64,000 bases of DNA from Desulfomicrobium baculatum DSM 4028 (lineage in GTDB: Bacteria > Desulfobacterota > Desulfovibrionia > Desulfovibrionales > Desulfomicrobiaceae), in NCBI RefSeq assembly GCF_000023225.1, contig NC_013173.1, positions 746,501 through 810,500 on the forward strand, written 5' to 3'. The notes beneath the pieces are model-generated. The model ran no database searches. It was not told where the DNA came from and saw nothing but the letters and a program-made list of their open reading frames with translations. Below, piece by piece: positions 18,425 to 27,618 of the stretch (position 1 is the stretch's first letter; the number at the start of each line of letters is the position of its first letter). The position numbers and the translations under genes are program-made.

Positions 18425-19293
18425 GCATTCTCCCGGGGGCTTTGTGTCAGGCGCATGGAGAAGTCCGCAACGGGGGCGGAGTGGGTGATGGCGCCGGTTG
18501 AGATGAACGTCGGACGCAGTTCGGCCAGGGCGCGGATGTTTGCAAGCGTGACATTGCCGCTGATTTCCGACTCGATATGGGCGGGAATGAGCTTCAAGGC
18601 TGCGGCCGCGGTCTCCACCGGCATGTTGTCGAGCATGATGCGCTGGGGAGCGAGGCTGACGGCCTCGCGCACATGCTCAAGCGTGCGGCATTCCACTTCC
18701 AGGGGCGGGCAGACCTCGTAGGCGTTTCTGAGTGCCTCCACGGCGGCGGTGATGGAGCCTGCCTGGTCGATGTGATTGTCCTTGAGCATGAGCATTTCTT
18801 CGAGGTTGACCCTGTGGTTGTGTCCTCCTCCCATGCGCACCGCGTATTTCTCCAGATAGCGCTGGCCGGGCGTGGTCTTGCGGGTATCGAGCACCCGCAC
18901 TCCAGTCCCTTCCACCGCCTGCACGAAGCGTCTGGTCGCGTTGGCCACGCCGGAGAGGTGGCAGATGAAATTCATGATGACCCGTTCAGCCTTGAGCAAG
19001 ATGGGTGCCGAACCCTGGATGCGGGCGACCTCCTGGCCGCGGCCGACCGCATCCGCGTCCGAGGAAAGGAGGGTCACGCAGGGCCTCGGGCAGCGCATGC
19101 GTTCAAAGACGATGTCGATGAGCGGCAGGCCCGCGACCAGGGTCTCTTCCTTGGCCACGATGGACGCATGCAGCAGCGAGGAGGAGGGGAACAGGGCTTC
19201 GGAGGTCAGATCGCGCCCGTCTTCTTCCAGGGCGAGGTCCACGAGGCGGTGCAACAGGGCCAGTCGGTCGTCATTGAAATAGAGAGAAAACAT
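18421..19293 (-). CDS. nadC: Nicotinate-nucleotide pyrophosphorylase (carboxylating)
   Basis: NadC turns quinolinate and PRPP into nicotinate mononucleotide. The start at 19293 (MFSLYFND) follows AAGGA by about seven bases; the frame is open farther upstream but without a ribosome site. The 290 residues contain ERVIMNFICHLSGVAN, the PRPP-site segment LDTRKTTPG, MGGGHNHR and LMLKDNHI, all family hallmarks. It is the first gene of the minus-strand NAD unit. Confidence 0.96.
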   Translation of the reverse strand: MFSLYFNDDRLALLHRLVDLALEEDGRDLTSEALFPSSSLLHASIVAKEETLVAGLPLIDIVFERMRCPRPCVTLLSSDADAVGRGQEVARIQGSAPILLKAERVIMNFICHLSGVANATRRFVQAVEGTGVRVLDTRKTTPGQRYLEKYAVRMGGGHNHRVNLEEMLMLKDNHIDQAGSITAAVEALRNAYEVCPPLEVECRTLEHVREAVSLAPQRIMLDNMPVETAAAALKLIPAHIESEISGNVTLANIRALAELRPTFISTGAITHSAPVADFSMRLTQSPRENA

Positions 19294-19472
19294 GCCGGAT
19301 TCCTTGCGGGGCGCGTGGTTGGTTTGGCTGTTGACTAGGAAAAGGACCACCCGTCGTCAAGCCGTAACTGGACTATATCCGGGTTGCGCTTACGAGTGCT
19401 GCGTGTCATGTTGGCGCATATGCTGTATCCAAAAGAACCAGTTGCTTTAAGCGTGCGCGAATGGGGAGTGAA

Positions 19473-22070
19473 ATGACCTGTATCGAGCCTCTCCTGGCAA
19501 AGGTGACAAAGCCCGTCGCGCCCAGACTGCTGTGCAATGGCTTCGTCTGCTGGCTGGCTCATTCCCAGCCTCTGCCCGTCAGTTTTCTGCAGACCCTGAC
19601 GGATATAGGCGGCTGGTCCTTGGCGGAAGAAAATTCGCAGACCCTGTGGTTTTTTCCGTCCTCCGAAGTCATGCTCGGCTTGGCCCGGCTTTATAACTGG
19701 GCCAGGCTTCATCCCATGGGCACGAGCGTGACCGTCTTCGAGGGCAGCCTCATTGTGGACGACAAGCTCGGGCAGTCCCTCAAGGTCAAGTCGGAGCTGC
19801 ACTCTCTTTGCGTGGAATTCCCCAAGCGGCTCGTTGTGCGCGTCAGCGCGCGCATGCGGGAACTCGGACGAACCTTGACCGGCCTCTCCTTCAAGCATGT
19901 GCAGAACCCGGACGGGCTGGCCGGCGAATGGTTCGAGCTGGAAGGCAGCGAGCAGGTCAGCGTATCCTACAAGCTGAACTGGCTTTGGGTCATCCGCCCC
20001 CTGGGCGCCCGGCAGGACAAGACCTTCACCAAGGGCTGGCGGGCCTACTACGACCGTCTGGAAGCGATCTTCCAGCAGTACAAGGTTTCCTATCTGCTGG
20101 CCGAGGATCAAAATCTGGTCCTGCGCGTGGCGTCGCCGCGCGTCATGGGCGCCCTGACCTCGGAGTTGCTGGCCATGATCGACGACAAGGGATCTCCGGC
20201 CTGGCCATGCAAATACATGGCCGTGGAGATGGGCGATCAGCCCTTTACTCCGGAATTCGCGAGCAAGGTCCGCTACGTCATGGATTCCCTTGAATCCAAT
20301 GCCCTGCACCTGCCCCTGGCCACGATCTTCCAGATCGCCGATTCCAGGATCATGCCGGTGGACTCGCGCGCCTCCATGGATAATTCCAAGTTGACCGACC
20401 TCTTTCAGGTCCGCTTTCATTCCAGCAAGAGCGGGCGGCGGCGCGGCAGCCTGAATATTTTTCTGCCCTCAAGCCTGATTTCCGGCGGCGAGAGTCCCTG
20501 TTTTTATTGCGGGCTGCGTTCGCACCAGCCGAGAAAATGTCCCTCACGAATGCTGCAGCCCGGGAACGTGCAGGTCACGGACATGTCCCGTTTTGCCCGC
20601 ACGGATCTCAATGCCTTGCCTGCGATCCTGGCAGGGCTTGAAAAGCAGGTCGCGCCGGACATCATTCGCGGGCTGACCGGGTTGCTGGGGGAAAAGACCG
20701 ACTCGGGCCTTGTTGTCCGGTCCATGTTCGAGGTCAACATGGTCTGCCAACTGCGCACCATGGCCTCTGTCTGGCGCGCCAAGGGCAAGGAGTGGCCGCG
20801 CGGCATAGAAGAGCAGCGGCCGCAAAGCGATGCGCAACTGTGGGAGGCGTTGGAGGCCATGCGCACGGGGAGTCTGGAGCGGGCCATGGAGAAGGTCGAC
20901 CATGTCGTGCTCAGTTCGCCCAAGAATTATCAGCCACGGGTGCTGCTGGGCTTCATGGCCATGGAGCGCGACGAGTTCAAGCGGGCCCTCGGGTTCTGGG
21001 ATGAAGCCGAGAGCCTGGCCTATACCAGCCTGCAGCGCTCCTACATTCAGCTCCTTCAAGGCCGCCTGCGGGAGGTCACGGGCGATTTTTCCGAAGCCAT
21101 CCGCCTTTACGGACGGGCGCTCGGAGAATCCCCGAGGTTCAGTCAGGCGCGCTACAGACAGGCCGTCTGCCTGATCAAGTCCGGATACCTCAACGAGGCC
21201 CAGGCGCTCATCCGCGAACTGATCAAGGACAATCCCGATTACTTCAGCACCGTGCTGCTCGACACCGAACTCGAAGGAGGGCGTTCCCACCTGCTGAGCG
21301 ATTTGTGGGAGATCTGGGACGATGCCAAGACCAGGTCCGCAGAGGTTATCGGCGCGGTGGAGCATCTGCCGGACCTCTTGGCCAAATGGCTGCCCTCGGA
21401 TCACGATGCCTACAACATGTTCCATGTGCGTATCGAGGATCTGAACACCTACGCCGGAGTCAACAATTATGCCTCCATTGCCAAACTGCTGCGTGGCACC
21501 ATCGCCATCCGCGCGGACATCCAGGCCCGGGTCAAGAAGGATATCCAGGAGCTGGCCAACCGCCGAACGGCCATTCGGGAGCGGCTCAAGAAAATTCAGC
21601 GGGAGGCGTCCTGGTTTCCTTTTCCCTCGATGCTCGGGTCTTTCAACAAACTTTTCAATTCATGCGGTGAAGGGGTGAGCCTCATCGGTCATCTTGACCT
21701 CTACGTTCCGGAAAAATTTCGGCAGGGCCACGAAGCCATGCGCCAGGCCGAACAGAACCTGGACAAACTTGAAAAAAAGCTCCTGCTGCTGCAAGGCGTG
21801 CGAAACGGCATTCTTTTCCTGCTGCTGTCCGGCAAATATCTGCTCATCTTCGAGATCATCGCCCTCATATTGGCCGGGGGCGTGTCCGTCGGGCTCTACT
21901 ATCTGGCTCCGGATCAGGTCATCATGGGCCGCAACCTGCGTCAGGAACGGTGGCTGATCCTCAATATCACGCTCATCTTCTTTTCCTTTCTCGCCTTTGT
22001 GGCAACGGCCATCAAGGCCGCGTCCAACTTCGAAACCTACAAGAACGAGATTCTGGACAAGGGGGATTGA
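19473..22070 (+). CDS. TPR membrane protein with a CCHC zinc-knuckle-like motif
   Basis: An 865-residue protein of unknown role. The ATG at 19473 is chosen because GGGGAG precedes it closely; 19461 is four codons earlier. Seen: an N-terminal domain of about 300 residues with no family I recognise; a cysteine motif at 343-356 with the spacing CX2CX4HX4C; TPR-like helices from about 450 to 600 (LYGRALGESPRFSQARY and neighbours); a lysine- and arginine-rich coiled segment; and two C-terminal membrane helices near 790-812 and 830-850. The soluble part should sit in the cytoplasm, anchored at its C-terminus. The family-9 glycosyltransferase follows after 90 bases. Confidence 0.8.
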   Translation: MTCIEPLLAKVTKPVAPRLLCNGFVCWLAHSQPLPVSFLQTLTDIGGWSLAEENSQTLWFFPSSEVMLGLARLYNWARLHPMGTSVTVFEGSLIVDDKLGQSLKVKSELHSLCVEFPKRLVVRVSARMRELGRTLTGLSFKHVQNPDGLAGEWFELEGSEQVSVSYKLNWLWVIRPLGARQDKTFTKGWRAYYDRLEAIFQQYKVSYLLAEDQNLVLRVASPRVMGALTSELLAMIDDKGSPAWPCKYMAVEMGDQPFTPEFASKVRYVMDSLESNALHLPLATIFQIADSRIMPVDSRASMDNSKLTDLFQVRFHSSKSGRRRGSLNIFLPSSLISGGESPCFYCGLRSHQPRKCPSRMLQPGNVQVTDMSRFARTDLNALPAILAGLEKQVAPDIIRGLTGLLGEKTDSGLVVRSMFEVNMVCQLRTMASVWRAKGKEWPRGIEEQRPQSDAQLWEALEAMRTGSLERAMEKVDHVVLSSPKNYQPRVLLGFMAMERDEFKRALGFWDEAESLAYTSLQRSYIQLLQGRLREVTGDFSEAIRLYGRALGESPRFSQARYRQAVCLIKSGYLNEAQALIRELIKDNPDYFSTVLLDTELEGGRSHLLSDLWEIWDDAKTRSAEVIGAVEHLPDLLAKWLPSDHDAYNMFHVRIEDLNTYAGVNNYASIAKLLRGTIAIRADIQARVKKDIQELANRRTAIRERLKKIQREASWFPFPSMLGSFNKLFNSCGEGVSLIGHLDLYVPEKFRQGHEAMRQAEQNLDKLEKKLLLLQGVRNGILFLLLSGKYLLIFEIIALILAGGVSVGLYYLAPDQVIMGRNLRQERWLILNITLIFFSFLAFVATAIKAASNFETYKNEILDKGD

Positions 22071-22160
22071 TGCCCTTTGCCCGCACTCCTCATGCGTCCG
22101 TCGCCGTGTCCGCAGTGCGCAGCCCCGTGTTTTTGGCACGGCTTTTGTTCATTGCCTAGG

Positions 22161-23696
22161 ATGCATACTCTGGTCATCAATTTGACCCGCTTCGGCGATC
22201 TGCTGCAGACCCAGCCTGTCTTCAGCGGATTGCGACGGCGGGGCGGCAGCGCGGGGCTGGTCTGTCTGGACTCTTTCAAGGGTGCGGCCGATCTCTTGCG
22301 CGATGTGGAGCAGGTCCGGGTTCTGCCCGGAGCGCGTCTTCTGGCGCAGTTGGACCGGGGCTGGCCTCTGGCCGTGGAGGAATTGACCTCCTGGCTGGAC
22401 CACACGCCGCACACGCCCTTTGACCAGATCGTGAACCTCACCCCGACCCTGTCCGCCCGCCTCTTGAGCCGCGCCATGCACGACGGAGGGATAGAGGGCT
22501 TTGGACTCGATGACCATGGCTTTGGCGAGTATTCCACTCCCTGGGCGACTTTTCTGCAGGCGGCCTCCGCTCATCGCGGGTGCAGTCCTTTCAATCTGGT
22601 CGATCTGTTTCAGCGCGTGGCCGGTCTTGACCCCGGAGAATTCCGGCTGCAAACGCCGAAGGCTCCGGCGCTGGCCTGCGCGGATGCGTTGCTTGGAGAC
22701 CGGGCCGAAAGGCGGGTCGCCTTTCAGCTCGGGGCCAGCCAGGATTACAGGCGCTGGCCCGTGGCCTCCTTCGTGCGGGCCGGGCGCGTGTTGTGGGCAA
22801 AGACCGGCCGCATGCCCGTGCTCCTGGGCACAGCCTCCGAGAGCCATCTGGCGCGGGAATTCATGGATCTGGCCGACTACCCCTGCACGGACCTGACCGG
22901 CCGGACAGACCTGACGACTCTGGCAGCGGTGCTGACGCGCATGGACCTCTTGCTGACCAACGACACGGGCACCATGCATCTGGCGGCAGGGCTTGGCGTG
23001 CCGGTGGCGGCGGTGTTCCTGGCCACGGCCCAGCCCTTCGACACCGGGCCGTATCTGGAGGGCAGCCTCAGCCTGGAGCCGGATCTGCCCTGCCATCCGT
23101 GCTCCTTTGGGGAGAAGTGCCCCCATGGGCTGGTTTGTCGCGATTCCATCGAAGGCGGGGCCGTCGGGGACATGCTGGCCGGGTATCTGGATCTGAAATC
23201 CTGGAACGTCGCACCAGGCTTCAAGGGAAGGGTCTGGCAGGCCCGGCGCGACGAAGCCGGATTCATGGATCTTTTTTCCGTGTCCGGTCATGAGGGGCAG
23301 GATCGCAGCCGATGGATCAGGATCCAGCGCGAGGTCTATCGTCAATTTCTTGACCAGAAACCGGGGGTGGGAAATTTTTCCTGGCACGCGTCCGATTCCG
23401 ACTTCCGGGACGCCCTTGTGCGCGATCTTGAGCGCGGCGCCCTCATGCTGACCCTGGTCGAAGAGCAGGGCCGTGTTCTGGCGCTCCGTCCGGATGCGCC
23501 CATGAAGCCGAAATTTCTCGTCAACTGTCAGAATTTAGAGGACTTTTTTTCCAGTAGCCCGTCTTTTGGGATACTTGGCCCCATGTGGCGATTTCAGTCC
23601 AGAGCCGAGTCCGTGAGCATGACGGCCTTCCTGGAATTGTGCGTCCGGTATCGCGGTCTGCTCGATGTTTTCAAGCGTCGGCTCATGCTGGCATGA
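22161..23696 (+). CDS. Glycosyltransferase family 9 (heptosyltransferase-like) protein
   Basis: A 511-residue protein. The start at 22161 is set by the family N-terminus NLTRFGDLLQTQPVF; the open frame before it is not protein-like. The first 350 residues are a family-9 transferase, with FQLGAS and the nucleotide-sugar site LTNDTGTMHLAAGLGVP. A cysteine-rich CHPCSFGEKC follows. The last 150 residues are an extra domain I do not recognise. Family 9 includes LPS heptosyltransferases; the neighbouring FlgN/FliT-like gene makes a role in flagellar or surface glycosylation possible, which is inference. Confidence 0.82.
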   Translation: MHTLVINLTRFGDLLQTQPVFSGLRRRGGSAGLVCLDSFKGAADLLRDVEQVRVLPGARLLAQLDRGWPLAVEELTSWLDHTPHTPFDQIVNLTPTLSARLLSRAMHDGGIEGFGLDDHGFGEYSTPWATFLQAASAHRGCSPFNLVDLFQRVAGLDPGEFRLQTPKAPALACADALLGDRAERRVAFQLGASQDYRRWPVASFVRAGRVLWAKTGRMPVLLGTASESHLAREFMDLADYPCTDLTGRTDLTTLAAVLTRMDLLLTNDTGTMHLAAGLGVPVAAVFLATAQPFDTGPYLEGSLSLEPDLPCHPCSFGEKCPHGLVCRDSIEGGAVGDMLAGYLDLKSWNVAPGFKGRVWQARRDEAGFMDLFSVSGHEGQDRSRWIRIQREVYRQFLDQKPGVGNFSWHASDSDFRDALVRDLERGALMLTLVEEQGRVLALRPDAPMKPKFLVNCQNLEDFFSSSPSFGILGPMWRFQSRAESVSMTAFLELCVRYRGLLDVFKRRLMLA

Positions 23697-23753
23697 ATGT
23701 TGATTAGTCCAGGCATACGGTAAAATTATTCCCAGTAGGCGGAGGACAGGAAA

Positions 23754-24371
23754 ATGATCATTATAGACGGCCAGCAGAGTCCACTAGAGGTTCGGCATTT
23801 CGACAACCTCGAGCAGATCATCGAAAAAGTCATGGAAGACGTACGCATGAACAGTCGTATCGTGACCGATGTTCTGGTTAACGATGAGGCCTTTTCGGAG
23901 ATCTACCCTCATCAGGCCGAGGACATGGACGCCTCGCATATCAATCGGGTGGAAATCGTTTCCGTACCCACTTCGGAAATGGCGCAGGACATCACCCGCG
24001 AACTGTACAAGGTCGTGACCCTGATGGGCAAGGCCGGTCGGCAGGTGGCGGATTTCTTCCGTCAGGCCGATGACGATCAGGCTCTGGAGCTTTACGGAGA
24101 CTTGCTGGAAGTGAACCGCGATTTTCTGAACATGGTCGGCGTGCTCCGCAATGAGTTCGCCACGGACACGTCCGCGGAATTCGAAGCGTCGCTGTCGGAC
24201 CTTTCGTCCCTCTTCTCGGAGATGATCGAGATTCAGGAGAACGAGGACTGGATTCTGCTCGCGGACCTGCTCGAGTATGAATACCTGCCCGTGGTCGAGA
24301 AGACCAAGAACATGGTCGCCCGCTTGCGCGAGTCGGTCAGGGCTTCGGTCAGGAAGGAAAAAAATGGCTGA
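23754..24371 (+). CDS. Conserved acidic helical protein of unknown function
   Basis: A 205-residue, acidic, mostly helical protein without signal peptide or membrane helix. GGCGGAGGACAGG lies before the ATG. I do not recognise a family. The last eight bases overlap the next gene, a FlgN/FliT-like chaperone, so the two are translated together and probably act in the same process, perhaps flagellar assembly. Confidence 0.8.
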   Translation: MIIIDGQQSPLEVRHFDNLEQIIEKVMEDVRMNSRIVTDVLVNDEAFSEIYPHQAEDMDASHINRVEIVSVPTSEMAQDITRELYKVVTLMGKAGRQVADFFRQADDDQALELYGDLLEVNRDFLNMVGVLRNEFATDTSAEFEASLSDLSSLFSEMIEIQENEDWILLADLLEYEYLPVVEKTKNMVARLRESVRASVRKEKNG

Positions 24372-24714
24372 GTCACGCGACACCTACGAGCACATCATGG
24401 CCCTTGGCCAGGAAGAGCTGGGGCTGATCGCAAGCCAGGATGCCGATCGTCTCGGGACGGCGGTGCGGGAGCGGGAGACAGCCATCATGGCCTTCATGAA
24501 CATCGACATGGGTGAGCAGGACAAGGTTTTTCTGGAAAAGCTCAAAAACATTCAGGAAATGAATACGCACCTGCGCCATGAGGCCAGGGCCTTGCATCAG
24601 TCCTTGAAGGAAGAGCTTTTGAAGGTGCGCCAGGAGAACAAGCGGATCGGGGGGTATAAAAACGGCGCCCTGATCACGCCCCTGGGACGCCATGCCTTGA
24701 GCCGCAAGGGTTGA
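24364..24714 (+). CDS. FlgN/FliT-like flagellar export chaperone (putative)
   Basis: A 116-residue, fully helical protein starting at ATG 24364 inside the end of the upstream gene. The long amphipathic helices with LEKLKNIQEMNTHLRHEAR and the terminal KRIGGYKNG resemble FlgN/FliT chaperones, which hold hook-associated proteins or the filament cap before export. No other flagellar gene is in the window, so the assignment rests on length, helix pattern and the tail motif. Confidence 0.6.
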   Translation: MAESRDTYEHIMALGQEELGLIASQDADRLGTAVRERETAIMAFMNIDMGEQDKVFLEKLKNIQEMNTHLRHEARALHQSLKEELLKVRQENKRIGGYKNGALITPLGRHALSRKG

Positions 24715-24745
24715 GCCGAGTGAGCCGCTCCATCGAAGGGGCGGC

Positions 24746-25483
24746 TTACCTTATCCAGATGACGCCCACCTGACGGCCGGTGACCTTGTCCCTGCGGTAG
24801 GAAAAGAACTGCGGGGACGAAGCCGTGCACAGGTCCAGGGAAAAGATGTTGCAGGCGCGGATGCCCGCGCTACGAAGCTGCTCGCGGGTCAGGCTCCAGA
24901 GATCCATGCAGCGGGTGGCCGGGTTGAAGCAGGGTTTGAAGCCGGGGTCCCACTCGGCTTCGAAATTTACGAATTCGCTCCTGCCCGGGCCAAGGCTCGG
25001 GCCGCGCACGGCCAGAACATCGGATGGATCAAGGCCGTAGGCCGCGCAGAAGTCACGCACTCCGGCAGCGGGAAAGTTGACGGCGTTCCCCCTCCATCCG
25101 CAGTGCAGTGCGCCCACATGCCGTCCGCTGCTGTCCGCCAGCAGAATGGGCTGACAGTCCGCGGTCTTGATGATCAGGGCATGGCCCGGCCGGCTGGTGC
25201 ACAGCCCATCACCCTCCAGTTTTACTCCGTCAAAAAAATCATCCTCCAGATTCATGTGCATTGTCTGTCCGTGCACCTGCCTGAGTTCCTGCCAGACCTG
25301 AAAGCCCAGAGCGTTGCGCAGTTCCGCGCGGTTGGCCCGCACGGTTTGTTCATCATCGCCAACCTCCAGCGACATGTTGGATGCGGCGTAGGCGCCCGCG
25401 CCGTGACCGCCCAGGCGGGTGGTGAAGGCGCAGCGCACGTTGTCAAGGCCAGGAAAATGAAAATCAAGGTACTTCAAAGGCAT
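24746..25483 (-). CDS. Multicopper-oxidase-like laccase/purine nucleosidase YfiH (PgeF) family protein
   Basis: A 245-residue protein. The start at 25483 is placed at MPLKYLDF, just ahead of which lies GGAG; it begins three bases past the stop of the upstream cyclo-ligase gene. Metal-site signatures are visible: QVHGQTM, KTADCQPILL and HCGWRGN. The family (DUF152) covers proteins acting on purine nucleosides and PgeF, a peptidoglycan-editing enzyme. Which activity applies here is not shown. Confidence 0.88.
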   Translation of the reverse strand: MPLKYLDFHFPGLDNVRCAFTTRLGGHGAGAYAASNMSLEVGDDEQTVRANRAELRNALGFQVWQELRQVHGQTMHMNLEDDFFDGVKLEGDGLCTSRPGHALIIKTADCQPILLADSSGRHVGALHCGWRGNAVNFPAAGVRDFCAAYGLDPSDVLAVRGPSLGPGRSEFVNFEAEWDPGFKPCFNPATRCMDLWSLTREQLRSAGIRACNIFSLDLCTASSPQFFSYRRDKVTGRQVGVIWIR

Positions 25484-25485
25484 TT

Positions 25486-26076
25486 TTACGGCTCCGCAGG
25501 GATGTGCAGGATGGATTCCGGGGTGACGACCATTTCCACGGGCCTGTCCCATGGTTCGACTGGAAGGCTTTCCAGAACCTGGAAGGCGTAGGCCGGTCCG
25601 ACCAGCAAAGGGGCGCAGCCGAGGGTGGGCAAGAATCTGTCATAATAGCCGCCTCCGAAACCAAGGCGGTATCCGCGCTGGTCAAAGGCCAGGGCAGGGA
25701 CAATGATGACTTCGGGCTGCGGGGCCGGGACCAGCAGCGCGCGCTGCGCTCGCGGCTCGATCAGCCCGAAGCAGCCGGGCCCCAGGTCCTCGCGGGAGGT
25801 CACGGCGTAAACATCCATGATGCCGGGGCTGCCGTCGCAGCAGCGCGGCAGCAGGATTTCGCTGCCGCGTGCCCAGAAATGGTCCAGCAGCGGCCACGTA
25901 TCGACTTCGCCCCGGGCCGGCAGATACAGCATGACGCTGCAGGCGGCGCGGATGCGCTCCAGGGACAACAGGTTATCCCGGATGCGGGCGCTGTCTTCCT
26001 GCACCAGATTCAGGGGCAGATTTTGCCGACGCGTGCGCAGGGCAATCCGCAGAAGTTTTTTGCTGGGCTCTTGCAT
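25486..26076 (-). CDS. 5-formyltetrahydrofolate cyclo-ligase
   Basis: This enzyme turns 5-formyl-THF into 5,10-methenyl-THF using ATP. The 196 residues show the N-terminal basic helix with KKLLRIALRTRRQ, the middle LPARGEVDTWPL, and the hallmark GFGGGYYDRFL near residue 150. It is the first gene of a minus-strand pair with the YfiH-family gene, two bases apart, and is divergent from the phosphodiesterase at 26144. Confidence 0.93.
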   Translation of the reverse strand: MQEPSKKLLRIALRTRRQNLPLNLVQEDSARIRDNLLSLERIRAACSVMLYLPARGEVDTWPLLDHFWARGSEILLPRCCDGSPGIMDVYAVTSREDLGPGCFGLIEPRAQRALLVPAPQPEVIIVPALAFDQRGYRLGFGGGYYDRFLPTLGCAPLLVGPAYAFQVLESLPVEPWDRPVEMVVTPESILHIPAEP

Positions 26077-26143
26077 GACGTGGTGTGCTCCTTTACCATG
26101 CCGTGAAAACAGGACAATTACTCAAAGAGGGGATGACAGGCAA

Positions 26144-26812
26144 ATGGCAAACCGCTTTTGGATAGTTTTTGGGGACATTCACGAACGCATCACAGCCGTG
26201 GAACGAATCGACAACCTTGCTCTCGCCGACGGGGTATTCCTGTCCGGAGACCTGACCAATCTGGGCTCGCGGGAGAGCGCGGGGCGCATCGTGTCCGCCG
26301 TGACGAAGATCAACCCGCGCGTCTACGCCCAGATCGGGAACATGGACACCCCGGCCGTCGAGCGGGTGCTCACCGAGCAGGGGATCAACGCGCACGGCCG
26401 GGTCGTGGACCTGGGTGATGGGGTCTGTCTGGCCGCCGTGGGCTTCTCCACTCCCACCCCGTTCGGCACCCCGTCCGAGGTCGACGAGAGTCAGATCTGC
26501 CAGTGGACCCATGACGTGCTGGAGCGGGCGGGAGCCTTTGCGCATGTCATCCTCATGGTCCACACCCCGCCCCGGGCGGACGTGGTCGACAAGCTGCCCT
26601 CGGGCGCCCATGTCGGCAGTCCGGGGGTGCGCGCGCTGATCGAGAAATACCAGCCCGCCATCGTCGTCACCGGCCATATTCATGAAGGGGTCGGAGAGGA
26701 AAGGATCGGGCGATCGCATGTGCTGAATCCCGGCGCTTTCGCCCAGGGCGGGTATGTGCGCATCGATGAGACCCCGTCCGGCCTGATGGCGGTTTTGCGG
26801 AGCGTGGCATGA
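26144..26812 (+). CDS. Metallophosphoesterase (calcineurin-like)
   Basis: The 222-residue protein starts at ATG 26144 because the catalytic fold begins right there (FGDIHE). The metal-ligand series is complete: GDIHE, SGDLTN, GNMD, VHTPP and TGHIHEG. Similar proteins act as phosphodiesterases on small substrates. Its stop overlaps the exonuclease III start (ATGA), so the two are probably an operon. Confidence 0.88.
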   Translation: MANRFWIVFGDIHERITAVERIDNLALADGVFLSGDLTNLGSRESAGRIVSAVTKINPRVYAQIGNMDTPAVERVLTEQGINAHGRVVDLGDGVCLAAVGFSTPTPFGTPSEVDESQICQWTHDVLERAGAFAHVILMVHTPPRADVVDKLPSGAHVGSPGVRALIEKYQPAIVVTGHIHEGVGEERIGRSHVLNPGAFAQGGYVRIDETPSGLMAVLRSVA

Positions 26813-27582
26813 TCCTGCGCATGCATTCCTGGAATGTGAATGGATTTCGGGCCGTCCTCGGCAAGGGTTTTCGCGACTGGCTCGAGCGGGCCGCACCCGA
26901 CGTGCTCGGGCTGCAGGAGGTCAAGGCCGAGGAGGGACAGGTCGGCGGGGATCGCCTCTTTGACGGCTATCACTGCTACTGGAACGCGGCGCGCAGCAAG
27001 AAGGGCTATTCCGGCACGGCTTGCTACAGCCGCCTTGAGCCCTTGGCCGTGCAGCGGGGCCTGCCCGACACCCGCTTTCAGGGCGAGGGGCGGGTCATTC
27101 GCCTTGAGTTCGAGAAATTCCACTATTTCAACGTCTATTTTCCCAACGGCCAGATGAGTCCGGATCGTCTGGACTACAAGCTGGGCTTCTACGACGCATT
27201 TCTGGCCTACGCCCAGGAACTGCGGCGGGACAAGCCCATCGTTGTCTGCGGGGATTTCAACACCGCCCACCGCGAAATCGACCTCAAGAACGCCAAGGCC
27301 AACGAGAAGACCTCCGGCTTTCTGCCCATCGAGCGGGCCTGGATGGATCGTTTCGTGGCGCACGGTTACGTGGACACGTTTCGCCGCTGCCATGGGGATG
27401 TGGAGGACGCCTACTCGTGGTGGACGTACCGTTTCGGAGCCAGATCACGAAATGTGGGCTGGCGTATCGATTATTTTTTTGTTTCCGAGGAACTGAGCAG
27501 CGCGGTCAGGGACGCATGGATCGAGGCCGATGTGCCCGGTTCCGATCATTGCCCGGTGGGGCTTGCGCTTGAATTGCCGTAA
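26809..27582 (+). CDS. Exodeoxyribonuclease III (AP endonuclease)
   Basis: An Xth-family repair nuclease of 257 residues that cuts at abasic sites. Seen: SWNVNGFRA at the start, LGLQEVKA with the metal-binding glutamate, CGDFNTAH, WRIDYFFVS, and the catalytic SDHCPV at the C-terminus. It overlaps the phosphoesterase stop by four bases. An internal ATG at 26821 is an alternative start. Confidence 0.94.
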   Translation: MILRMHSWNVNGFRAVLGKGFRDWLERAAPDVLGLQEVKAEEGQVGGDRLFDGYHCYWNAARSKKGYSGTACYSRLEPLAVQRGLPDTRFQGEGRVIRLEFEKFHYFNVYFPNGQMSPDRLDYKLGFYDAFLAYAQELRRDKPIVVCGDFNTAHREIDLKNAKANEKTSGFLPIERAWMDRFVAHGYVDTFRRCHGDVEDAYSWWTYRFGARSRNVGWRIDYFFVSEELSSAVRDAWIEADVPGSDHCPVGLALELP

Positions 27583-27618
27583 CATGATGGACAGCTCTTA
27601 CGAGAAGGATGGACGCAG

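Noticed and set aside
24722-24747. Hairpin between the FlgN/FliT-like and YfiH-family genes
   Set aside because: A good stem (AGCCGCTCC with GGGGCGGCT), but no T-run on either strand, so not called a terminator.
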